Source: Acetobacteraceae bacterium
GTDB taxonomy: Bacteria > Pseudomonadota > Alphaproteobacteria > Acetobacterales > Acetobacteraceae
Length of the DNA: 13,441 nt
Assembly: GCA_947478535.1 (NCBI GenBank)
Contig: CANJXD010000110.1
Span: forward strand, 1 to 13,441
Reading direction: 5' to 3'
In this document: in pieces, positions 1 to 9,580 of the stretch
Numbering within the stretch: the stretch's first letter is position 1
Layout of the letters: each line of letters begins with the position of its first letter
The notes under the pieces: model-generated
Told to the model about the DNA's origin: nothing
The model's database searches: none
The model's input: only the letters and a program-made list of their open reading frames with translations
Translations under genes and position numbers: made by a program

Positions 1-1
1 C

Positions 2-595
2 GATAAGTTCGAATACCGCCGCGGCTACAAGTTCTCGACCTATGCCACCTGGTGGATCCGCCAAGCGATCACCCGCTCCATCGCCGACCAGGCGCGGACC
101 ATCCGCATCCCGGTCCACATGATCGAGACGATCAACAAGCTTGTCCGCACCTCCCGCCAGATGCTGCACGAGATCGGCCGCGAGCCGACGCCGGAGGAGC
201 TGGCGGAAAAGCTCGGCATGCCGCTGGAAAAGGTCCGGAAGGTCCTGAAGATCGCGAAGGAGCCGATCTCCCTCGAAACGCCGATCGGCGATGAGGAAGA
301 CAGCCATCTCGGCGACTTCATCGAGGACAAGGCCGCGATCATCCCGCTCGATGCCGCCATCCAGTCCAACCTGCGCGAAGCCACCACCCGCGTCCTGTCT
401 TCCCTGACGCCACGCGAGGAACGGGTGCTGCGGATGCGCTTCGGCATCGGCATGAACACCGACCACACGTTGGAAGAAGTCGGCCAGCAGTTCAACGTGA
501 CGCGGGAGCGCATCCGCCAGATCGAGGCGAAGGCGCTGCGCAAGCTGAAGCACCCCAGCCGGTCGCGCAAACTCCGCAGCTTCCTGGATAACTGA
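2..595 (+). CDS. rpoD: RNA polymerase primary sigma factor RpoD (sigma-70), C-terminal part
   Basis: This is the 3' portion of the housekeeping sigma factor, which directs RNA polymerase to promoters; the 5' part lies before the window. The open frame runs from base 2 for 197 codons to TGA. It begins inside region 2 with the hallmark [19 protein letters not shown], which melts and reads the -10 element. Region 3 follows (RTIRIPVHM, then the conserved region around [11 protein letters not shown]). Region 4 has [16 protein letters not shown] and the -35-recognising helix-turn-helix ([20 protein letters not shown]), ending in the typical [15 protein letters not shown] tail. In many alphaproteobacteria rpoD sits close to YqeY and carA, which fits this layout. 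The stop codon is followed at once by the GNAT gene. Identification is near certain; nothing is unusual in the visible part. Confidence 0.98.
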   Translation, partial: DKFEYRRGYKFSTYATWWIRQAITRSIADQARTIRIPVHMIETINKLVRTSRQMLHEIGREPTPEELAEKLGMPLEKVRKVLKIAKEPISLETPIGDEEDSHLGDFIEDKAAIIPLDAAIQSNLREATTRVLSSLTPREERVLRMRFGIGMNTDHTLEEVGQQFNVTRERIRQIEAKALRKLKHPSRSRKLRSFLDN

Positions 596-602
596 GGGCG
601 CG

Positions 603-1172
603 ATGGCCGCGCTGCGCGAACCCGCCTGCCGCATCGCGGTGGATGTGACCTTCCTGCGGATGGACGCGCCACCGTGGGATGAGCGCTACGCCCTGCCGAA
701 GGGTGCGGTGGTGCAGCAGGTGGAACGCTGCTCCGTCGCCTTCTACCGCTACCTCTACCACACCGTCGGGCATGACTATGTGTGGTGGCTGCGGCGCACC
801 CTGCCGGATGCGGAACTCGCCTCTCTGCTCGTGCGGCCGGACATCACCATCCATGTCCTGTACCAAGGCGGTGAGCCCGCGGGGTTCTATGAACTGGAAC
901 GGCGCGGCGATTTCGGCACGAACCTCGCCTATTTCGGCCTGATGCCGCATGCGATCGGCCACGGCGTCGGCCGCGCCTTGCTGCGCCACGCGGTGGATGC
1001 GGCCTGGGCCGAACCGATCCGGGCGCTGACGGTGAACACCTGCACCGCGGACCACCCCCGCGCCCTGCCGAACTACACCGCCGCCGGATTTCGGGTGTTG
1101 CGGACGGTCCGGGAAGTCTGGCCGGTGCCGTTGCGGCTGGGCCTGCCGATCCCGGATCGGTTGAAGATCTAG
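603..1172 (+). CDS. GNAT-family N-acetyltransferase
   Basis: A 189-residue protein of the GCN5-related acetyltransferase fold, which moves an acetyl group from acetyl-CoA to an amine. Visible family features are the beta-strand 4/helix 3 acetyl-CoA pyrophosphate loop (YFGLMP at 110-115, then the glycine-rich GHGVGRALL at 119-127) and the C-terminal VNT...[13 protein letters not shown] (144-163), the usual Asn/Tyr-containing motif B. The substrate cannot be told. The ATG is 7 bp after the rpoD stop, and the stop codon overlaps the only ribosome-site-like sequence (TGAGGG), so translation is probably coupled to rpoD. A GNAT gene directly behind rpoD is not the usual neighbour and may be lineage-specific. 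No frame damage is seen. The family is secure; protein, small-molecule and antibiotic substrates are all possible. Confidence 0.88.
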   Translation: MAALREPACRIAVDVTFLRMDAPPWDERYALPKGAVVQQVERCSVAFYRYLYHTVGHDYVWWLRRTLPDAELASLLVRPDITIHVLYQGGEPAGFYELERRGDFGTNLAYFGLMPHAIGHGVGRALLRHAVDAAWAEPIRALTVNTCTADHPRALPNYTAAGFRVLRTVREVWPVPLRLGLPIPDRLKI

Positions 1173-1179
1173 CCTCAGT

Positions 1180-1196
1180 GGGGGGCGTTGCCCCCC
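1180..1196. terminator. GC hairpin between convergent genes
   Basis: Six G plus C (1180-1186) can pair with G plus six C (1190-1196) over a 3-nt GTT loop, giving a very stable 7-bp stem. It lies in the 34-bp gap between the stops of the GNAT gene and yqeY, where a bidirectional terminator is expected. There is no T-run on the plus strand, so it is not a classic intrinsic terminator. The C-run continues to 1200 (ten C in all), a homopolymer prone to sequencing error. Confidence 0.45.
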
Positions 1197-1206
1197 CCCC
1201 GCTGCC

Positions 1207-1671
1207 TCAGCCGCCGAGCTTCGCCTTCACCAATGGCCCGGCCTTGGCCATGTCCATCACCGCGCCGTGCTTCGCCCGCAGCACGGCCATCACCTTGCCC
1301 ATCTCCTTGATGGAGCTTGCCCCGGCTTCCGCGACCGCCTCGGCGACGGCCTCGACCATCGCGGCTTCATCCATCTGCTTCGGAAGAAAGCTCTCGATCG
1401 TCGCGATCTCGAAATCCTCCTTCTCCGCCAGTTCCGGCCGGCCGCCCTGGCGATACATGACGGCGCTTTCCGCCCGGCTCTTCACCATGCCGCGTAGCAT
1501 GGAGACGATCTGGTCTTCCGGCACCTTCTCGACGCCGGAGGGACGCGCGGCGATGTCCGCATCCTTCAGCTTGGCGGTGATCATGCGGATGGCCGAGACC
1601 TTCGGCGCATCCTTGGCCAGCATCGCGGTCTTCAGGGCATCGGTGAAACGGCTGCGGAGATCGTCGGCCAT
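1207..1671 (-). CDS. GatB/YqeY domain-containing protein
   Basis: A 154-residue soluble protein of the YqeY family. The domain is homologous to the C-terminal tRNA-recruiting domain of GatB, part of the glutamyl/aspartyl-tRNA amidotransferase, but it stands alone here. Its own role is not well defined. The family pattern is clear: an N-terminal helical part (RSRFTDALKTAMLAKD...VSAIRMITAKLKDADIA), the central motif SMLRGMVKSRAESAVMYRQGGRPELAEKEDFEIATIESFLPKQM split across about residues 57-100, and a C-terminal helical GatB-like end (SSIKEMGKVMAVLRAKHG). Full length for the family. The ATG is preceded by a strong AGGAGG (minus strand, 1677-1682) at 5 nt, which fixes the start. It diverges from carA; closeness to rpoD and carA is common in alphaproteobacteria. 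Confidence 0.95.
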   Translation of the reverse strand: MADDLRSRFTDALKTAMLAKDAPKVSAIRMITAKLKDADIAARPSGVEKVPEDQIVSMLRGMVKSRAESAVMYRQGGRPELAEKEDFEIATIESFLPKQMDEAAMVEAVAEAVAEAGASSIKEMGKVMAVLRAKHGAVMDMAKAGPLVKAKLGG

Positions 1672-1713
1672 GGGGTCCTCCTGTATCCGGCTCCCCTAGC
1701 ACAGGCTCGCGGA

Positions 1714-1767
1714 TGGGAAAAATCTTCCCCCACGAAGACTCGCCTTGCAGCCGGAATTTTTTTCCCA
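1714..1767. promoter_or_regulatory. Duplicated GGAA-N5-TTCC inverted repeats in the yqeY/carA intergenic region
   Basis: Two copies of GGAA-N5-TTCC lie at 1716-1728 and 1753-1765, 37 bp apart start to start. The outer sequences also form a longer inverted repeat: TGGGAAAAA at 1714-1722 and its exact complement TTTTTCCCA at 1759-1767. The AT-rich cores stand out in GC-rich DNA. Each element is symmetrical, as expected for a dimeric DNA-binding protein. The downstream copy sits inside the spacer of the proposed carA promoter. Seen: the repeats. Inferred: that they are operators, possibly for the helix-turn-helix at the start of CarA. Confidence 0.5.
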
Positions 1768-1773
1768 CATATC
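1745..1773 (+). promoter_or_regulatory. Possible carA promoter, leaderless
   Basis: TTGCAG (1745-1750) and CATATC (1768-1773) are separated by 17 bp and each match 3 of 6 consensus bases for a housekeeping sigma promoter. A start site 7 bp after the -10 would fall on base 1780, the A of the first carA ATG, giving a leaderless mRNA. This agrees with the lack of any purine-rich ribosome-binding sequence before that ATG. The match is weak; the call rests on spacing and position. Confidence 0.33.
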
Positions 1774-1779
1774 TCCGGC

Positions 1780-3195
1780 ATGCGCACCGTCGAGGATATC
1801 ATCACCCTGCTGGGCGGCCCCGATGCGGCGGCGCAGCGTCTCGGCATCGGGACGGAGGCCGTCCGCAAATGGCGCCAAGCCCGCACCATCCCGCCCAAGC
1901 ACTGGCCCGCCATCCTGGCCGCTACCGGCCTTTCCCTCGCTGAGTTGCCGCAAGGCAGCGACACCGCCACCCGCAAGACCCGCACGGAGACCGCCCCGGT
2001 GACTGAGACCCCGCACGCCCCACCCCATGGCGAGTCCCCGTCCGGCGCGCCGGCTGGGGCAACCGCCGCCCTGGTGCTGGCCGACGGGTCCGTCTTCTGG
2101 GGCCGCGGCTTCGGCGCCCATGCGACGACGGTGGCGGAGATCTGCTTCAACACCTCCATGACTGGCTACCAGGAAGTGCTGACGGACCCGTCCTATGCCG
2201 GGCAGACCATCTGCTTCACCTTCCCCCATATCGGCAATGTCGGCACCAACCCCGAGGATATCGAGGCGATCACCCCCGCCGCGCGCGGCCTGATCGTCAA
2301 GCAGGATGTGACGGAGCCGTCGAACTACCGCGCCACCCGCCACCTGCATGATTGGCTGCAATCCCACGGCATGCCCGGCATCGCCGGCATCGACACCCGC
2401 GCCCTGACCGCCCGCATCCGCGATGGCGGCGCGCCGAATGGAGTGCTGGCCTTCCCCGCCGATGGCCGCTTCGATATCCCTGCCCTGATCGCCCAGGCGA
2501 AGTCCTGGCCGGGGCTGGAGGGGATGGACCTCGCGAAGCAGGTCTCCACCCGCCAGACCTACACCTGGGACGAGGCCGAATGGGCCTGGGGCAAGGGCTA
2601 CGCCACCCAGACCGCGCCGAAGTTCAAGGTCGTCGCCGTCGATTACGGCGCCAAGCGCAACATCCTGCGTTGCCTCGCCGCCGCCGGCTGCGCCGTGACG
2701 GTGGTGCCCGCGACCGCGACAGCGGAAGATATCCTGTCCCACGCCCCGGACGGTGTGTTCCTGTCCAATGGCCCGGGCGACCCGGCCGCGACCGGCGAAT
2801 ACGCCGTGCCGGCCATCCAGGGCGTGCTGGCCTCCGGCGTCCCGGTCTTCGGCATCTGCCTCGGCCACCAGCTTCTGGCGCTGTCGCTCGGGGCCAAGAC
2901 CTACAAGCTGGACCGTGGCCATCGCGGCGCCAACCAGCCGGTGCAGGACCTGATCACGGGCAAGGTGGAAATCACCAGCCAGAACCACGGTTTTGCCGTG
3001 GACGAAAAGTCCCTGCCCGAGGGCGTGTCGGTGACGCATCGCAGCCTGTTCGACGGCACGAATGAGGGTATCGCCACCACGAAGTTCCCTGCGTTCTCCG
3101 TGCAGTACCACCCGGAAGCGAGCCCCGGCCCGACGGACAGCCACTACCTGTTTCGACGGTTCGTCGAGCTGATCGAGACGCGGAAGGCGGGCTGA
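1780..3195 (+). CDS. carA: Carbamoyl-phosphate synthase small subunit with N-terminal helix-turn-helix domain
   Basis: The C-terminal part (about residues 96-471) is a complete CarA, the glutaminase subunit that feeds ammonia to CarB for carbamoyl phosphate (arginine and pyrimidine synthesis). It has the N-terminal CarA fold (ALVLADGS...FNTSMTGYQEVLTDPSY) and a class I glutaminase domain with Cys360 in GICLGHQ and His444/Glu446 in QYHPEA; the Cys-His spacing of 84 equals that of E. coli. The frame starts about 90 residues too early for the family. Residues 2-57 resemble a small Cro/YdaS-like helix-turn-helix (AAAQRLGI turn TEAVRKWR, then IPPKHWPAIL). A linker rich in Thr, Pro and Ala (58-95) follows. 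I recall an NCBIfam domain called carph-isopro that may be this module, unverified. No ribosome site precedes ATG 1780. An in-frame GTG at 1999, with GGAG 9 nt upstream, would give an ordinary 398-residue CarA. Confidence 0.95.
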   Translation: MRTVEDIITLLGGPDAAAQRLGIGTEAVRKWRQARTIPPKHWPAILAATGLSLAELPQGSDTATRKTRTETAPVTETPHAPPHGESPSGAPAGATAALVLADGSVFWGRGFGAHATTVAEICFNTSMTGYQEVLTDPSYAGQTICFTFPHIGNVGTNPEDIEAITPAARGLIVKQDVTEPSNYRATRHLHDWLQSHGMPGIAGIDTRALTARIRDGGAPNGVLAFPADGRFDIPALIAQAKSWPGLEGMDLAKQVSTRQTYTWDEAEWAWGKGYATQTAPKFKVVAVDYGAKRNILRCLAAAGCAVTVVPATATAEDILSHAPDGVFLSNGPGDPAATGEYAVPAIQGVLASGVPVFGICLGHQLLALSLGAKTYKLDRGHRGANQPVQDLITGKVEITSQNHGFAVDEKSLPEGVSVTHRSLFDGTNEGIATTKFPAFSVQYHPEASPGPTDSHYLFRRFVELIETRKAG

Positions 3196-3200
3196 GGGCG

Positions 3201-3833
3201 ATGCCCTCCTCAGAAACCTTCCTCGTCTTCGCGCTGCTCTCGCTCGGCCTCGCGGTCACGCCGGGGCCGAACATGCTCTATCTCGTCTCGCGCTCGCTCG
3301 CGCAGGGGACGGGGGCGGGGATGATCTCCCTCGCGGGGTGCCAGTTCGGCTCGCTGACCATCATGCTCTGCGCCGCCGCCGGCATCACCGCGGCGCTGCT
3401 GGCCGTGCCCTATGCCTGGGGCGTGCTGCGGCTCGGCGGTGCGGCCTATCTGCTGTTTCTCGCCTGGCAATGCGTGCGTCCGGGCGGGCAGCCGCTGTTC
3501 AGCCCGCGGGCGCTGCCGCGGGAGCCCGCCTCGCGCCTGTTCATCGTCGGCTTCGCCACGGCGGCGCTGAACCCGAAGGTGGCACTGTTCTACATGGCGG
3601 TGCTGCCGCCCTTCCTCGATCCCGATCGGGGCAGCCTTTTCGTGCAGGCGGCCATCCTCGGCTTCGTGCAGATCGCGGTCTGCACGGCCTGGGATGCTGT
3701 TCTTGTCTGGGGGGCTGCGGGCACCGCGCGCTTCCTCTCGACCAAGCCTTTCTGGATGGCGGTGCAGCGCTGGGTGCTGGGCTTCGCCCTCGCCCTGCTG
3801 GCCGTGAAGCTCGCCGCGGAAAGCCGCGCATGA
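3201..3833 (+). CDS. LysE/RhtB-family amino-acid exporter
   Basis: A 210-residue inner-membrane protein of the LysE translocator family, which exports amino acids such as lysine, arginine, homoserine or threonine. About six hydrophobic segments are visible (roughly residues 7-27, 45-70, 73-92, 113-138, 146-170, 188-206). The signature PGPN is at 21-24 in [16 protein letters not shown], and a conserved NPK at 124-126 in [12 protein letters not shown]. Length is normal. The ATG is 5 bp after the carA stop, and the stop overlaps the ribosome-site-like TGAGGG, so translation is probably coupled to carA. It sits between carA and carB, which are normally adjacent. Because carbamoyl phosphate feeds arginine synthesis, an arginine or related exporter would fit, but the substrate cannot be read from the sequence. 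Confidence 0.92.
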   Translation: MPSSETFLVFALLSLGLAVTPGPNMLYLVSRSLAQGTGAGMISLAGCQFGSLTIMLCAAAGITAALLAVPYAWGVLRLGGAAYLLFLAWQCVRPGGQPLFSPRALPREPASRLFIVGFATAALNPKVALFYMAVLPPFLDPDRGSLFVQAAILGFVQIAVCTAWDAVLVWGAAGTARFLSTKPFWMAVQRWVLGFALALLAVKLAAESRA

Positions 3834-3882
3834 GCTTCGTCATCCGCTTCCCCTCCACCGTTTCACGCTGAAAGCCGGGACC

Positions 3883-7124
<3,242 letters not shown>

Positions 7125-7128
<4 letters not shown>

Positions 7129-7163
7129 TCGGGCATCCTGATCAGGCGCTCTGATCGGGCGGC
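7125..7163. repeat. Three 13-bp tandem repeats starting CTGATC
   Basis: CTGATC begins at 7125, 7138 and 7151, giving three consecutive 13-bp units: CTGATCGGGCATC, CTGATCAGGCGCT and CTGATCGGGCGGC. The first unit contains the carB stop codon (TGA 7126-7128). The middle one makes a perfect 10-bp palindrome, CCTGATCAGG (7137-7146). The array runs straight into the terminator stem. Function unknown; simple replication slippage would explain it. Confidence 0.7.
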
Positions 7164-7194
7164 GGCGATGGGCACACCCCATGCGCCGCCTTTT
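7161..7194 (+). terminator. Rho-independent terminator after carB
   Basis: GGCGGCGATGGG (7161-7172) pairs with CCCAT-G-CGCCGCC (7178-7190), leaving one bulged G. The result is a stem of about 12 bp with a short loop, followed by TTTT (7191-7194) and a second T-rich stretch (to about 7204). It lies 33 bp past the carB stop and should end the carA-LysE-carB transcript and separate it from greA. Confidence 0.85.
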
Positions 7195-7279
7195 CTCGCT
7201 TTTGCGCCTCAATCGGTCGGCCCGGGGTTTGTGGCCCCGTGGTTTGTTGCAGGGTTGGCTCGGCCCATCCGGGTCATCT

Positions 7280-7288
7280 GGAGGAAGG
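7280..7288 (+). promoter_or_regulatory. Strong ribosome-binding site that fixes the greA start
   Basis: GGAGGAAGG ends 7 nt before GTG 7296. An in-frame ATG exists at 7239, but the residues it would add do not belong to the GreA family, and the ribosome site would then lie inside the gene. The GTG start gives a protein of the family's usual length. Confidence 0.85.
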
Positions 7289-7295
7289 ACGCGAC

Positions 7296-7769
7296 GTGCA
7301 GAAGTTCCCCATGACCGCCGAAGGACTGACCCGGCTGGAGGAGGAACTCCGTCAGCTCAGGGCCGAGGAACGTCCCGCCGTGATCCGCGCGATCGCGGAG
7401 GCACGCGCCCATGGCGACCTTTCCGAGAATGCGGAGTATCACGCGGCCCGCGAAAAGCAGTCCTTCATCGAGGGCCGCATCGCCGAGCTGGAATCCATCA
7501 TCCCCTCCGTCGAGGTGATCGACACCTCGAAGCTGAGCGGTGACCAGGTGCGCTTCGGCGCCTATGTCACCGTGGTGGATGAGGAAACGGACAGCGAGAA
7601 GACCTATCGCATCGTCGGTGCCTATGAGGCCGACATGAAGAAGGGCTCGATCTCCATCTCCTCCCCGCTCGCCAAGGCGCTGATCGGCAAGAAGGTCGGC
7701 ACCAGCGTCGAAGTGCCGGCACCCGGTGGCGCCCGCGTCTATGAGATCGCCGCCGTCCGCTTCGTCTGA
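7296..7769 (+). CDS. greA: Transcription elongation factor GreA
   Basis: A 157-residue GreA. It inserts its coiled coil into the RNA polymerase secondary channel and stimulates cleavage of backtracked RNA, rescuing stalled complexes. The N-terminal coiled coil (about 1-75) carries the family signature [23 protein letters not shown], with the acidic tip residues Asp41 and Glu44 at the same numbers as in E. coli. The C-terminal FKBP-like domain (about 80-157) shows [38 protein letters not shown] and a final PGGARVYEI. The start is GTG, set by the strong ribosome site 7 nt upstream and by family length (158 in E. coli). It follows the carB terminator, so it probably has its own promoter in 7195-7279, although I could not pick one out. 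It is followed after 26 bp by ilvA. Confidence 0.97.
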   Translation: MQKFPMTAEGLTRLEEELRQLRAEERPAVIRAIAEARAHGDLSENAEYHAAREKQSFIEGRIAELESIIPSVEVIDTSKLSGDQVRFGAYVTVVDEETDSEKTYRIVGAYEADMKKGSISISSPLAKALIGKKVGTSVEVPAPGGARVYEIAAVRFV

Positions 7770-7795
7770 CGGCCATTCTTCCTGAGGGCTTTTCC

Positions 7796-9046
7796 ATGTC
7801 GCCCATGCGTGCGTCCGGCGCGGTCATCGACCCGCCGGCGGCTCCTTCCGTGACACTGGCCGATGTGCGGGCGGCCGCCGCCCGTATCGCAGGCGCGGTC
7901 ATTCGCACGCCGATCATCCGGTCCGACGCTCTGTCGCGCGCCACCGGGGCGACGATCCACCTGAAGCTGGACAATCTCCAGGCGACGGGTGCCTTCAAGG
8001 AACGGGGTGCCGCCAATCGCATCGCGCTGCTGACGCCGCGCGAACGCGAAGCCGGCGTCATCGCCATGTCCGCCGGCAATCATGCCCAGGCCGTGGCGCG
8101 CCACGCCTCGCTCGCCGGCATCAGGGCCACCATCGTGATGCCGCGCTTCACGCCCGCCACGAAGGTGACGCGCACCGAAGGCTGGGGCGCGCGCGTTGTG
8201 CTCCATGGCGATACGTTGGCGGAAGCGGCGGCGCATGCGCATGACCTGGCGCTGCGGGAAGGCATGACCTTCGTCCACCCCTATGACGACGCCGCCGTGA
8301 TCGCCGGCCAGGGCACCACGGCGCTCGAGATGCTGGAAGACGTCCCCGGCCTTGAAGTGCTGGCGATTCCGGTCGGCGGTGGTGGCCTCGTCACCGGCTG
8401 CGCCGCCGCGGCGCTGGAAATGAAGCCCGGCATCCAGGTCTTCGGCGTGGAGGTCGAGGGATATCCCGCCATGGCGCAGCGCCTGTCCGGGCGCCCCGTG
8501 GCCGTGGGTGGCCCGACGGTCGCGGAAGGCATCGCCGTGCGCGATGTGGGCGAACTTCCCTTCGCCCTGCTCCGCCGGATGGGCACCGAGATCCTGGTGG
8601 TGCCCGAACGCGCCGTGGAGCAGGCGATCTCGATGCTTGCCGAAGGCGCCAAGCTGGTGGCGGAGGGCGCTGGCGCGGCCGGGCTCGCAGCCGTGCTCGC
8701 GCACCCCGCGCGCTTTGCCGGCAAGGTCGTCGGCATCCCCATCTGCGGCGGCAACATCGATGCCCGCGCTCTGTCCAATGTGCTGCTACGGCAATTGCTG
8801 CGGGATGGCCGCATCCTGCGCCTGCATTTCGATATCCCGGATCGTCCCGGCATGCTGGCCGATATCGCGACCCGCATTTCCGCCCTCGGCGGCAATGTGA
8901 TCGAGGTGAACCACCAGCAGTTGTTCGGCGCGCCAACGGTGCAGAGCACGGAGTTGTATCTGATGGTCGAGGTGCGGGACGCCCAGCAGGGCAACGCCAT
9001 CATCGCTGCGATGCAGGCGGCCGATTACGTCGTGCGCCGCGGCTGA
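7796..9046 (+). CDS. ilvA: Threonine ammonia-lyase (threonine dehydratase), single ACT domain
   Basis: A 416-residue PLP enzyme converting threonine to 2-oxobutanoate and ammonia, the entry to isoleucine synthesis. The PLP lysine is Lys68 in GAFKERGA. SAGNHAQ (92-98) binds the substrate carboxylate, and the Gly-rich PVGGGGLVTG (192-201) binds the cofactor phosphate. A single C-terminal ACT domain begins near residue 341 (LHFDIPDRPGMLADIATRIS). This matches the shorter one-ACT form rather than the 514-residue E. coli IlvA with two regulatory modules, so feedback control may differ. It could act biosynthetically or catabolically, and some relatives take serine. ATG 7796 has GAGGG 7 nt upstream. 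The first 20 residues are Pro/Ala-rich and poorly conserved-looking; a second ATG lies 3 codons in. The GFA gene starts 3 bp after its stop, suggesting co-transcription. Confidence 0.94.
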   Translation: MSPMRASGAVIDPPAAPSVTLADVRAAAARIAGAVIRTPIIRSDALSRATGATIHLKLDNLQATGAFKERGAANRIALLTPREREAGVIAMSAGNHAQAVARHASLAGIRATIVMPRFTPATKVTRTEGWGARVVLHGDTLAEAAAHAHDLALREGMTFVHPYDDAAVIAGQGTTALEMLEDVPGLEVLAIPVGGGGLVTGCAAAALEMKPGIQVFGVEVEGYPAMAQRLSGRPVAVGGPTVAEGIAVRDVGELPFALLRRMGTEILVVPERAVEQAISMLAEGAKLVAEGAGAAGLAAVLAHPARFAGKVVGIPICGGNIDARALSNVLLRQLLRDGRILRLHFDIPDRPGMLADIATRISALGGNVIEVNHQQLFGAPTVQSTELYLMVEVRDAQQGNAIIAAMQAADYVVRRG

Positions 9047-9049
9047 TCG

Positions 9050-9508
9050 ATGCGCGGGCATTGCACCTGCCGGCGCATCCGCTACGAGGTCACGTCGAAG
9101 CCACTTTTCGTGCATTGCTGCCATTGCCGCTGGTGCCAGCGAGAGACTGGCTCGGCCTTCGCCATCAATGCGATGATCGAGACGGACCGCCTCCGCCTGA
9201 TCGCTGATGCGCCGGAGAGCGTCGTCACACCGTCGAATAGCGGCCGCGGCCAGACGGTGATGCGCTGCCCGACCTGCCGCGTCGCGGTCTGGAGCCACTA
9301 TGCCGGCGCCGGCCCGCGCTTCGCCTTCCTCCGCGTCGGCACGCTGGAGGAACCGGCGCTGCTGCCGCCAGACATCCACATCTTCGTCAGTTCCCGCCAG
9401 CCCTGGGTGTTGCTGCCCCAAGGCGTGCCGGCCATGCCCGAATACTATGACCGGGAACAGTTCTGGCCCACCGAAAGCCTGGCGCGGCGCCAAGCCGTGC
9501 TGGACTGA
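9050..9508 (+). CDS. GFA (CENP-V/glutathione-dependent formaldehyde-activating-like) domain protein
   Basis: A 152-residue zinc protein of the GFA family. The zinc ligands expected for this fold are all present: Cys5 and Cys7 (CTC), Cys24, Cys26 and Cys29 (CHCRWC), and Cys73 and Cys76 (CPTC), with the usual RETGSAF after the CHCxxC motif. The founding member was described as helping formaldehyde react with glutathione, but most members have no proven activity, so the name does not establish function. It begins 3 bp after the ilvA stop. No good ribosome site is visible, which suggests coupling to ilvA. The C-terminal half (PDIHIFVSSRQPWV) is typical of the family. There is no signal peptide or membrane segment, so a cytoplasmic location is likely. 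Confidence 0.9.
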   Translation: MRGHCTCRRIRYEVTSKPLFVHCCHCRWCQRETGSAFAINAMIETDRLRLIADAPESVVTPSNSGRGQTVMRCPTCRVAVWSHYAGAGPRFAFLRVGTLEEPALLPPDIHIFVSSRQPWVLLPQGVPAMPEYYDREQFWPTESLARRQAVLD

Positions 9509-9580
9509 CGCGCGATTGCCGGTTGCCCGCCTCGCCCGCCCGCGGACAGAATGCTGCCGGGACTGAACTGGGAGGATGCT

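Noticed and set aside
1696..3144. A 482-codon minus-strand open frame opposite carA
   Set aside because: Composition is Gly/Arg/Ala/His-rich without family motifs, and the opposite strand encodes a complete CarA. It is a shadow of high GC.
7223..7239. CGGGG-N7-CCCCG hairpin in the greA leader
   Set aside because: The stem is only 5 bp and such pairs are frequent in this GC-rich DNA; no riboswitch-like architecture surrounds it.
7239..7295. Upstream ATG extending greA by 19 residues
   Set aside because: The added residues do not match GreA, and the strong GGAGGAAGG would fall inside the gene; GTG 7296 gives the family length.
9551..9580. ATG 9551 as start of the small unknown protein
   Set aside because: No ribosome site precedes it, while ATG 9581 has GGAGG 5 nt upstream, and the added residues do not look conserved.
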